NCBI RefSeq assembly: GCF_004337985.1
Contig: NW_021940925.1
Span: forward strand, 124,001-188,000
Source: Pyricularia pennisetigena
Taxonomy: Eukaryota > Ascomycota > Sordariomycetes > Magnaporthales > Pyriculariaceae
Reading direction: 5' to 3'
DNA length: 64,000 nucleotides
The notes under the pieces were generated by a model. That model was not told the DNA's origin. It saw only the letters and a program-made list of their open reading frames with translations, and made no database searches. Shown piece after piece: positions 56,638-64,000 of this stretch. A program made the position numbers and the translations under genes. How positions within the stretch are numbered: the stretch's first letter is position 1; each line of letters opens with the position of its first letter.

Positions 56638-58827
56638 ATGTCAACAATGGATCAAGCTTTCGTCACGGCTCAAGAGGATGATTTGACCAAACTTTGGGCG
56701 CAAATTCGTCTCCATTTCCAAAGCATATTGCGCCAGCAAATTGCGCAAACAATTAAAGCCAGCGAGGAGACTGAAACCGAGACCCTGTCACTTACATCTG
56801 TTTTTCACAATTTCGAACCACGCTGTATAGCTGCCTTTGACGAATGCATACAGCAAATCAACAAAAAGCCTCGAGGGGCATCATCCACTTCTTCAAACTC
56901 CTCTACCCGCGGTTCCTCTTTGAGCGAGTCCGAAGATGAAGCCTCCCATATCTCAGTTCAAATTAGCAAAGAGACTCAAGTAACATCATCCACCTTTTCC
57001 CGCTCCTCCACCCGCAGTTCTTCTTTGACCGAACCCGACGACGAGACCGTCCCTACTCCAGATCAAAACAATACAGACCCTCGAATAGCATCATCCACCT
57101 CTTCCAACTCCTCCACCAGCAATTTATTAAGCGAGCCCAACAACGATGCCGCCCCTATCTCAGATCAAAACTTGCTAGACATTGCAAGGGGGAAAAGGCA
57201 GCTCCGCCCTTTGACCCAAGCAAAAAGCCACAGCGCAACCAATGCAGCAACCCCATCGGAAGCCGTCACCAAGAAACAGAGTCAGGGGCTCCAGCTCCAC
57301 CGGAATGACTGTCAAAAACAGGCGCCAGAGACCGGTGCGGCTGCAAAAACATTAAAGCGTGGACGGGCTTCAAACCCCGCTGCAAACGCAAAGGTTCCGG
57401 TGAATCGGGATGTTCCCCCTCCGACTAAACGAACCCGAACCGACACCCAAGGCGATGCGGCTGCGCCAACCATTGAACAGATGATCGCAAGCTTGTTCGA
57501 CAGGCATGCTGTTCGACGGTTGTTTGATCATTTCACCGCGCTGATGCAAAGCCGCGCTGCTGCCCCGGCTGCAAAAAATCCTTTCGAGGTCTCCGGGTCG
57601 TTGGTGGAGCAAGCCTCCCAGCTATGGATTTTGTACCTCGAAAAAAAGAGCGGTTCGTCATTCCACGAATTGCAATCTCTCCTCGCCGGTGTACACCTTG
57701 TTAAAAGACTCGACGATGAAGCTGCCAAGCAGAATTTCACAAACATTGTTTCATCCGTCCGAGACAAGGTTTTTGGACCAGGGTTACAGGTTTGCACCGC
57801 AAATGCTTTTAAGCAACGCCTTAAAAGGTGGCGCAAAATACGTCAACTCTTTTGGCCCAACAATTTTGGTCTTTTGGCGCTGATGGGGCTGAGGAGTTCC
57901 TATGACCAAGATTGCGGTCAAAGCACAAAAATGCCAACGCTGTATGACTTCCAGTCCATCAGGAATGTCGACATACTGAGGTTTCAGCAGGAGCTCGAAC
58001 AGCGACTTAAAGGACAAGGACTAGATGATCTCGAGCGACAGATCGCCAAAAGACCACCATACGCCGCCGATCCAGTGGATCTTGCACGCATGGGACAAGA
58101 TATCATCAAGGCGATTTACGAAGGCACAGACCCCCAACCAAGACTAGTGTACCAATTGCCCCCTCATACCCTGAAACTCGGCCTTTGCCATCGAGAATTG
58201 CAACGGTTGATAGGTGTGCGGTATATTAAGGAGAATGTTTATTCTCACAAGAAGTGCGACCCATCCATCGACTGGCCTGCTGGGTTGCAACCGGAAGAGC
58301 CGGACAGAATACCAGCCGACGATACGGGACCGTTTTGCGAGCTTTGCAATGAGAACCAATGTGGCTGCATTGGCTCCTGTTACGATAGCGCGACGGGAGA
58401 CGTTCGGATCATTTTCTACGGTGACAAGGGGTTCGGCCTCGAGGCCGTCTTGAAAGCCGCCGCCACAGCTGTCAATTGTGTATCCAGGATTGCCTTTTGC
58501 AAAGGCGATATGATCGGCGAGCTCGTGGGCACCCTGGTCCCACCGGACACTTGCCAAGATTCCAGGGCAATGGAGCTCGTCCGGGGCGATTTGCCGGAGG
58601 AGCCTACTGTAGGCCAGATTTTTAGTGGGCAAGCGACGAGCATTTTCTATTTTGTGAATCACCAATGCAAACATCCCAATACGGCTTTTGAATGGAAGCG
58701 GATTTCGGGGAGGTATCGCTGCCAGATTGTTGCTTTGAGGGATATTGAGGGTGGAGAGGAGTTGACTGTGTTTTGCGGGAACGATTTTATGGACAAGGAT
58801 AAGTGTTTGTGCGCCGATTGTATTTAA
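56638..58827 (+). CDS. SET-domain protein, 729 aa, with Ser-rich repeats
   Basis: The start is ATG at 56638 (MSTMDQAFVTAQ); the frame is open 41 codons further up but that part looks like leader. Residues about 75-175 hold three imperfect copies of a Ser-rich unit of about 33 residues (RGASSTSSNSSTRGSSLSES, then SSTFSRSSTRSSSL, then RIASSTSSNSSTSNLL). Residues 180-270 are basic, with a possible nuclear signal (PPTKRTRT). The C-terminal 190 residues form a SET domain: a Cys cluster FCELCNENQCGCIGSC, then KGFGLEAV, MIGELVGTL, FVNHQCKHPN, DIEGGEELTVFCGNDF and a post-SET CLCADC. The arrangement resembles Suv4-20-like fungal histone methyltransferases. The usual catalytic Tyr in ELTxxYG is Cys here (TGC), so activity is uncertain. 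Confidence 0.85.
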   Translation: MSTMDQAFVTAQEDDLTKLWAQIRLHFQSILRQQIAQTIKASEETETETLSLTSVFHNFEPRCIAAFDECIQQINKKPRGASSTSSNSSTRGSSLSESEDEASHISVQISKETQVTSSTFSRSSTRSSSLTEPDDETVPTPDQNNTDPRIASSTSSNSSTSNLLSEPNNDAAPISDQNLLDIARGKRQLRPLTQAKSHSATNAATPSEAVTKKQSQGLQLHRNDCQKQAPETGAAAKTLKRGRASNPAANAKVPVNRDVPPPTKRTRTDTQGDAAAPTIEQMIASLFDRHAVRRLFDHFTALMQSRAAAPAAKNPFEVSGSLVEQASQLWILYLEKKSGSSFHELQSLLAGVHLVKRLDDEAAKQNFTNIVSSVRDKVFGPGLQVCTANAFKQRLKRWRKIRQLFWPNNFGLLALMGLRSSYDQDCGQSTKMPTLYDFQSIRNVDILRFQQELEQRLKGQGLDDLERQIAKRPPYAADPVDLARMGQDIIKAIYEGTDPQPRLVYQLPPHTLKLGLCHRELQRLIGVRYIKENVYSHKKCDPSIDWPAGLQPEEPDRIPADDTGPFCELCNENQCGCIGSCYDSATGDVRIIFYGDKGFGLEAVLKAAATAVNCVSRIAFCKGDMIGELVGTLVPPDTCQDSRAMELVRGDLPEEPTVGQIFSGQATSIFYFVNHQCKHPNTAFEWKRISGRYRCQIVALRDIEGGEELTVFCGNDFMDKDKCLCADCI

Positions 58828-59590
58828 CAGTAATGATGGGTGGAGAAAAAAGCATTTGCAAACCCAGGTCGATCACCGGCATATAAAATACAAAAACTGT
58901 TTTTTTTTTTTTTTTTTTGTCCCCTTGGTAAAACCTCCCACTCATCAGGTACCTCTCGGCCATGGCGACGACAACCTGTTCAGGTGCTTTTTAGGGTCGC
59001 GACGCACAGCAGTCATTGATTGGCGTTGCTTGCAGGCCCCCTGCTCCGCTGGGTGGAGACAAACCAGCAATTCTCCAGCTGTTAGCTCCAGAATTGTAGG
59101 TCTCCAGCGACGGCCCGGACATGTCCATATCTATTTGCACTATGTGCGATGTTTCCAATTTGTAACAATCATTGTTGACCGCCGAAAGTGGCGGTGAAAC
59201 GAAAGACGGACGAAATCTACCATCAGGGACCATTGATTGCGCGCAGCTAACCTTTGGTGAGTCGGACCCTCAGAATTGTTTGTCAAGTTTGATCGAATGC
59301 ATTTCTTCAACCGAAAGCGGCAGCTTGCTTTTCCGCCCCGCTAATGTTTTCGGTTGGTTTTAATTACTGTGCAACCTCCAAACTGTAGCCACACAAATGT
59401 CATTCATTGTTTTTCCCATTAAGCAGTGTAACTTGCATGCATTTATTAACCTGGGAGAGATTTATATAGATAGATAGAATCGTGTTCTGCGGTAACAATG
59501 GATCCTTATTGTCTGTCATTTGCCGCTTTCAGCGCCCTTGGTCCGTTTCTTTGTCTGTAATACATACATCATTATTTGCTCTTTTATACC
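58828..59590. other. Intergenic, about 760 bp, with poly(T)
   Basis: A run of 19 T residues (58900-58918) follows the SET gene. No supported gene is seen. The stretch near 59440-59480 has TATATAGATAGATAG, which may belong to the promoter of the gene at 59591. Confidence 0.45.
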
Positions 59591-60475
59591 ATGCCCCGTG
59601 AATACAATCGCCCAACCATGGGGGCCAACTTGCATCGCGTTTTATGCTGCTACCAGCTCAAATCTCTTGAAAGACATCTCGAAAAGGCACGCGAAACAGA
59701 TTACCGAGCCCAGGTTGCTCTCCGGATTTTGCGATCCCCAGAGGTGGATCATTGTTATGTGGATGCCATGGCCGAAAAGCACGACCCAGAAGCCGACGAA
59801 TGGCCCTGGCCGTCCAAATGGTACCCACACCCTCACTCTCCCCAGGCGGGTCAGCACACCAACTGGACATGTCGGCCCCTGATGGAGACACTTGACCAGG
59901 TGGAAAAATGGGCCAGGGCAGCGGCCAAAAAATCAAAAAATTGGGTGTACATCAGCAAAGCTCAGCAGCAGCAAGGCCCTAGCGATAGCATTTATCACCA
60001 ATCCAGCGACCACATACTACCTCCTTCCCCACAACCTATCAACCACCAGCCCCTCGGCGCTTTCACTTACACCCATCAGCAGCAAGCTCAAACCCAAATG
60101 TTTGGGACATCAATCAACGACAGTAACAGCAACAGCAGCCCCCACTACAACTCTTTCTGCAACCAATCATATAATACGCCGAATACCAGTCTTTACAATA
60201 TTCCGCAGTTGAGAAATAGCGAGCAGTTCAACACTGCGACACAAGGAAAGACCCAACAGGCTCCGTCAACACAAATCTCCTTGCAAAGAGTAGTGCCAGT
60301 GTTATCACCTGAGCTTGAAACATTGTCCAATTTACCAGGAAAACATCCCACAGGAGGAGCTTTGCAGTATTACCATCGAACCCACCGGGCAACATCGACG
60401 CAATATGGTTCTGAGGAAAGGCATAATATTTTACCATTAACGGGAGAAAACCTTGAGCTTCTCAACCGGCACTAG
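59591..60475 (+). CDS. Hypothetical protein, WPWPS-domain family member B, 294 aa
   Basis: ATG at 59591 (MPREYNRPTMGANLHRVL) was chosen because the extra upstream codons lack an ATG. Residues about 20-120 form the domain shared with the gene at 37518-38480: YQLKSLERHLEKA, YVDAMAEKHD, EWPWPSKWY, WTCRPLMETL and VEKW. The remainder is Gln/Asn/Ser-rich low complexity (QQQAQTQMFG, NDSNSNSSPH). No intron is needed here, whereas the paralog appears to have one just after its domain. No catalytic motif is visible. Conserved Trp and Pro suggest a binding fold, but no function can be assigned. Confidence 0.7.
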   Translation: MPREYNRPTMGANLHRVLCCYQLKSLERHLEKARETDYRAQVALRILRSPEVDHCYVDAMAEKHDPEADEWPWPSKWYPHPHSPQAGQHTNWTCRPLMETLDQVEKWARAAAKKSKNWVYISKAQQQQGPSDSIYHQSSDHILPPSPQPINHQPLGAFTYTHQQQAQTQMFGTSINDSNSNSSPHYNSFCNQSYNTPNTSLYNIPQLRNSEQFNTATQGKTQQAPSTQISLQRVVPVLSPELETLSNLPGKHPTGGALQYYHRTHRATSTQYGSEERHNILPLTGENLELLNRH

Positions 60476-61106
60476 ATAGAAAAAAAAGCCTTTGCACGTC
60501 TGTCTTTTTGTATCATGATCTATGACAAAATATTCAACATCCTTCAAATGGGTAAAACCGTGCAAAACGCCTCGTGCTCTACCCCGAATAGTACAATCGT
60601 GTTTTCGTCAACGTTCTCGTCTCGATTTCGTCCGTCTCTGTAAATTCTCGTGCAATACGGTGGTGTTGAACCGATACGTACTCGCCGCAAGACCTTGAGG
60701 CTCTATACATTCGCTCGACCCTGCCATTATTTATTGTGTAAATCTCTACGGAGTAATGGGTGAAGGAAACTTGGAATGGTCACCGTGCATAACAAATACT
60801 GAGCGATATAGAAGCTGACTCGCCCACCTTCCTTGAGGGAAACCTCCATGTTTGCGCTGCGCAACTTTCCTTATAATTACCCACGAGATCGGAGATTGAA
60901 CATATTACAGTAGTACAAGGCAAGATATTCCACCAAGATTTTAGAAATCACTTGGTAAATTGAAATTATACTGCCATCTCGTTTACTGGCAGTGATAAAC
61001 CTTGCCGCCAGCTTTACCAAAATTTCAACCTTTAATAATTTTGTACCGCAAATAACAGTCGGCTCTGCTTCGTTTGCTCCGAATCGTCTCAGACAAAGCC
61101 CATTCT

Positions 61107-61155
<49 letters not shown>

Positions 61156-61471
61156 CCATGGAATACGATGAGCAGCTCAGTTCTAATTTTTATGAAAACC
61201 CTTTTTGCTCCCTTTATCTGCACTGAAACATCCGAGGCATACTGACAGAATATTAAACCCGTCTGTCAATCATCATATCATTTGCAACTGCGTTTTACGG
61301 GCGCAGATTTAAATACAGAAAGAAAATCCTACAATTTACAAATGCCCGTTCGCATCCTGCTTGAAACACAGACGCCCGACCAACTAATGACCCTATGTAA
61401 ACACCGCCGTTTGGCTTGAACCCTATTGTTGAACCGCAATCGGTGCCATCCCCCATAATCTTATCTCGTTT
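60476..61471. other. Intergenic, about 1 kb, between convergent genes
   Basis: This holds the 3' ends of the genes at 59591 (plus) and 61472 (minus). No frame of note is seen. It contains a 45-nt poly(A) run. Confidence 0.5.
61108..61152 (+). repeat. Poly(A) run of 45
   Basis: Forty-five consecutive A residues follow CCCATTCTC. It may be a retroposon tail or a simple mononucleotide expansion. Its length may also be inexact because of sequencing limits. Confidence 0.8.
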
Positions 61472-62584
61472 CTAAACAATTACATCCTCAACCGGGTGCA
61501 GTTCGTCTCCCAGGCCAGAGTATTCCCGAATCGACGCCCTTGCTTGCTCCTCCGTACACTTATAATCTTCCGTCAAAAGGCGTACAACTACCTCGGGAAC
61601 AAGAACCCAGTTCAGCCAGTCGCCGCTGTTTGCTGAACCGTATACAGAATCTGCCTCTGGTAGCCATTTTTGGCTCGACAGCGGATCAGCCGCAGCAGCC
61701 AATATGATCGAAGTAATCTCGCCGCGTCCTCGTTGGCCGTAAATGCCACATCCAGGCATACGGAGGAAGATGCCCGACCTATTGCCATTTCGCATCGCCC
61801 GGCTTCGGTTCAACTCGTCCCATTGTCGCGTGTACTCTGTGGCAGTGGTGCCATCGTTGATGCGTACAATATGACCATGAAAGCGTTTAACTCTGCGCTC
61901 GAGAGTATCCCAGTTAACAGGTTTGAGATTGGCCTCGACAGACTCGACAGCCAGATGAGCTTGGCACAGCTGCCTCCTTTTCTCGCCGTCAGCGTCGGCC
62001 AGTTCTGCCTCCATTCGCGCCTTGCCATCACCCTCGAGCATCGACTTCGGGTAATTCCTGTAGCAAGTCGGGCATTTAAGTTGCAAGTCTTCTTCCTCGT
62101 TTTCGCCATCGGTCATAATGGAAAATGAGCTCGAAGGGGAGTTTTGATTCTCGGTGATTTGCTCGTCCAGGTCGGTTTCATCGGGCACGTTCGAGACCCT
62201 AAAGGTGCTCGTTGACGCGACCATAGACAGATTTTGGGCCTTTATGGGAGGCATGGAAAACTTTGGCTTGCATCTTTGTTTCTTGTCGGCGTGCCTATCT
62301 TTATCGTGGCTCACTGGGGTTGGCAGTCGCAACGAAGAGGCTATCTCGCCAGAAGGTAAAATAATGCTATATTTCGAGAATCTCTTCACTGGGGACTCTG
62401 CTTCTGCTGTTAGAGGTGTTTCCCGTGTAAAACAGAAATCAGGTGCAAGCTTACCAGGCGAAGCCTTTCTTTTTCTAGAAGCGGCTTCGGTTTTTCTAAC
62501 TGGTTGTTTTCCTTTATGTTGAGGCGGGTTCACAGGCTTAGACAAAACCAGCTCTGTGCCGTCCGGCGCAATGATTTTGTCCAT
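61472..62584 (-). CDS. Rtc4-like domain protein, 370 aa
   Basis: ATG at 62584 and a single exon. Residues 1-165 are basic to acidic, disordered, with a likely nuclear signal (RKTEAASRKRKASPGK). From about residue 170 it matches the Rtc4 (restriction of telomere capping 4) C-terminal domain: LKCPTCYRNYP, a helical linker, QLCQAHLAVE, PVNWDTLERRVKRF, GIYGQRGRGEITSIIL and WVLVPEVVVRLLTEDYKCTE, ending SGLGDELHPVED. The domain is widespread in fungi and of unclear biochemistry; yeast Rtc4 was named from a screen for genes affecting telomere capping. The gene is divergent from the C2H2 gene at 63003. This is a domain-level call, not proof of orthology with RTC4. Confidence 0.75.
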   Translation of the reverse strand: MDKIIAPDGTELVLSKPVNPPQHKGKQPVRKTEAASRKRKASPGKLAPDFCFTRETPLTAEAESPVKRFSKYSIILPSGEIASSLRLPTPVSHDKDRHADKKQRCKPKFSMPPIKAQNLSMVASTSTFRVSNVPDETDLDEQITENQNSPSSSFSIMTDGENEEEDLQLKCPTCYRNYPKSMLEGDGKARMEAELADADGEKRRQLCQAHLAVESVEANLKPVNWDTLERRVKRFHGHIVRINDGTTATEYTRQWDELNRSRAMRNGNRSGIFLRMPGCGIYGQRGRGEITSIILAAAADPLSSQKWLPEADSVYGSANSGDWLNWVLVPEVVVRLLTEDYKCTEEQARASIREYSGLGDELHPVEDVIV

Positions 62585-63002
62585 TTAGACGACGGGTCAA
62601 ACTGCTGTAAGAAGCAAATTTGCGTTCAGGAAGTTGTGGTCTCACGGTTCCCCGTTTGCATACAACGTCTAGAGCGAATCGCGTGGATTTTGGTCGAGAA
62701 ACAGCGGCGGGTCCAGAGAGACATTAGTTTCTTAGAGCGGCATTACGCGGGGTAGCGCCCTACCAAACCGCCGTTTGCCTTTCTGAGGAAAAACAAACGG
62801 CGATTCGCTTTGCAGCCCTTTCCATTCAACCCGTTTCGATTGTCTACTCCACTAACATTCGTTCTTCTTCTCGCTTCGTTCTGTATTCACTTACAATTCA
62901 ACTTTTACTCAACTGCTGCGCCTGATTTGTATCAACACTAGGTACGTATCAAATTTAAACTCGGTTCAACACTTCCAATCTAACTGTCATATACACAGAA
63001 AC
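62585..63002. promoter_or_regulatory. Shared divergent promoter region with a probable 5'-UTR intron
   Basis: This 418-bp stretch separates two divergent starts. On the plus strand GTACGT at 62942 pairs with a CTAAC branch site and TATACACAG ending at 62998, giving a 57-nt intron that ends four bases before the ATG at 63003. It is C/T-rich upstream (62850-62900), as in fungal promoters. Confidence 0.55.
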
Positions 63003-64000
63003 ATGTCGATGCGGTATCTGTCTACAGAATGCGGTTGCGTACACAAGGATTCATGCTCATGCTCGTGCAGTCACGAAAATGACTGTGAGCAACTGCTCTA
63101 CAAACATCGATGCAACAAGTGCGGCAAGGCGTTCAAAAAAATGGGGGCCCTCATCGCGCACTACAAGGCAAAACACGAGCCAGCAGCCTCGCTGGGAGAA
63201 GAGACTCGAGCTAGTTTTCTTGCCGAGCTGGAGGATCTCAAAGGAGAGCAGGATCATTCGAAAAAAGAGGCGGATAAACAACGGGCTGCAAAGAATCGCG
63301 AAACTGCCAACGGGATAGAAACCCGTTGGAAGAGCCATTGGAAGCACTGTGAGAAAGACCTCATCGAGGCCTGCAAGGGAGACTTGTGCAGACGAAAGCT
63401 CCGAATGGGGCTACTGGCCTACCCGCCTGTCCCTCAGCTCCCAGACCCAGATTTTTTCGTGAAGCCGCCCGCCTGCGTTCCTGTTATGGACGGGGATGCG
63501 CCGGCCAGACCGCCAATCGGACCGTTTATCCATGGCGATTTGTCAGATTACACGCCTGTTACAAAACCATGTGGACAGCCAGAGAAGGGAGAGGCAGTGG
63601 ACGAGAACGAAGTGTACCATGACCTTTTGACAAATCTTGATGAGAGTCGCTGGGGTTGTGGTGATGCCGCCACCGTACTCAGTAACCTCAAAAACCACCT
63701 CATCAGTAACCAATCGGCCAAACAGGCTCCCAACCTCGAATATGAAAACGCTTTAAACCCGCCCTCCCTTTTCTTCACTGTGCCAGGCATAGCCTGGTAT
63801 TTGTCCGGCACCAAGTCAGTGGATGCGCATACCAGGTCCACTACACCAGCCGCGCAGGCGGCGACTCATGGTGATAAAAATACGGTTGCCAAACTTGAAC
63901 TGTTCTTGAAGGTCCACGGTACCTCCATCAAGGGAATCCAAAGTGCCTGGCACAAGCTGGCCCACCTGGACGCTGACAAGCTGGGGAAGGACGATTTCGA
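63003..64000 (+). CDS. C2H2 zinc-finger protein, 5' part (runs off the window)
   Basis: The frame is open from ATG at 63003 (MSMRYLSTECGCVHKDSCSC) to the window end, at least 332 codons. Residues 4-28 contain a Cys-rich cluster (CGCVHKDSCSCSCSHENDC). It is followed by one classical finger, CNKCGKAFKKMGALIAHYKAK then H (about residues 37-58; C-x2-C-x12-H-x4-H). A charged helical segment comes next (LEDLKGEQDHSKKEADKQR), then Pro-rich and mixed sequence. A single finger with a Cys cluster suggests nucleic-acid or protein binding; the rest of the protein is needed to say more. Confidence 0.8.
   Translation, partial: MSMRYLSTECGCVHKDSCSCSCSHENDCEQLLYKHRCNKCGKAFKKMGALIAHYKAKHEPAASLGEETRASFLAELEDLKGEQDHSKKEADKQRAAKNRETANGIETRWKSHWKHCEKDLIEACKGDLCRRKLRMGLLAYPPVPQLPDPDFFVKPPACVPVMDGDAPARPPIGPFIHGDLSDYTPVTKPCGQPEKGEAVDENEVYHDLLTNLDESRWGCGDAATVLSNLKNHLISNQSAKQAPNLEYENALNPPSLFFTVPGIAWYLSGTKSVDAHTRSTTPAAQAATHGDKNTVAKLELFLKVHGTSIKGIQSAWHKLAHLDADKLGKDDF

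Overview
The window looks like filamentous ascomycete (mould) nuclear DNA. Signs are short introns of 66-95 nt with GTAAG-type donors and CAG/TAG acceptors, Copia and Gypsy LTR retrotransposons riddled with C-to-T changes of the RIP type (mainly CpA to TpA), a Tad1-like LINE, and fungal protein types (SET, Rtc4-like, C2H2). No gene identifies the species. The layout (AT-rich repeat block, gene-poor stretch, cluster of orphan genes, fresh LINE) is typical of an accessory, fast-evolving region.

Region 1 (1-25085) is very AT-rich and consists of nested dead retroelements. A Copia element on the minus strand (1-5420) still shows gag, integrase, RT and RNase H pieces. A third element with a gag region (about 8690-11485) carries a solo LTR with a perfect target duplication. 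A second copy of the Copia family (11486-25085, plus strand) carries another LTR of its own family and a complete but dead Gypsy element (14765-22846, minus strand) with equal 453-bp LTRs and a GTTTT target duplication. The Gypsy in turn contains one more Copia-family LTR. The Copia LTRs hold one to three copies of a palindrome-rich tandem unit.

Region 2 (25086 to about 36400) begins exactly at the end of a Copia LTR with an abrupt rise in GC. It holds almost no convincing gene: one short ORF near 33.2 kb, and a broken DEDDh-exonuclease-like piece at 33.7-34.3 kb.

Region 3 (36437-46736, then 52872-60475) is a cluster of intact, mostly spliced genes for proteins I do not recognise: three with membrane segments, three with predicted coiled coils, and a pair of diverged paralogs sharing a WPWPS-W-RP-W signature domain. 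A SET-domain protein lies among them. An intact, un-mutated LINE (46890-52874) sits inside one of these genes. Its 15-bp target duplication lies in codon phase, the last 46 codons are now stranded about 6 kb away, and the LINE tail supplies a new stop codon.

Region 4 (61472-64000) has an Rtc4-like gene and a C2H2 zinc-finger gene transcribed divergently; the latter runs off the window. Intron positions and start codons were deduced by eye from splice signals and reading phase and are not supported by transcripts.
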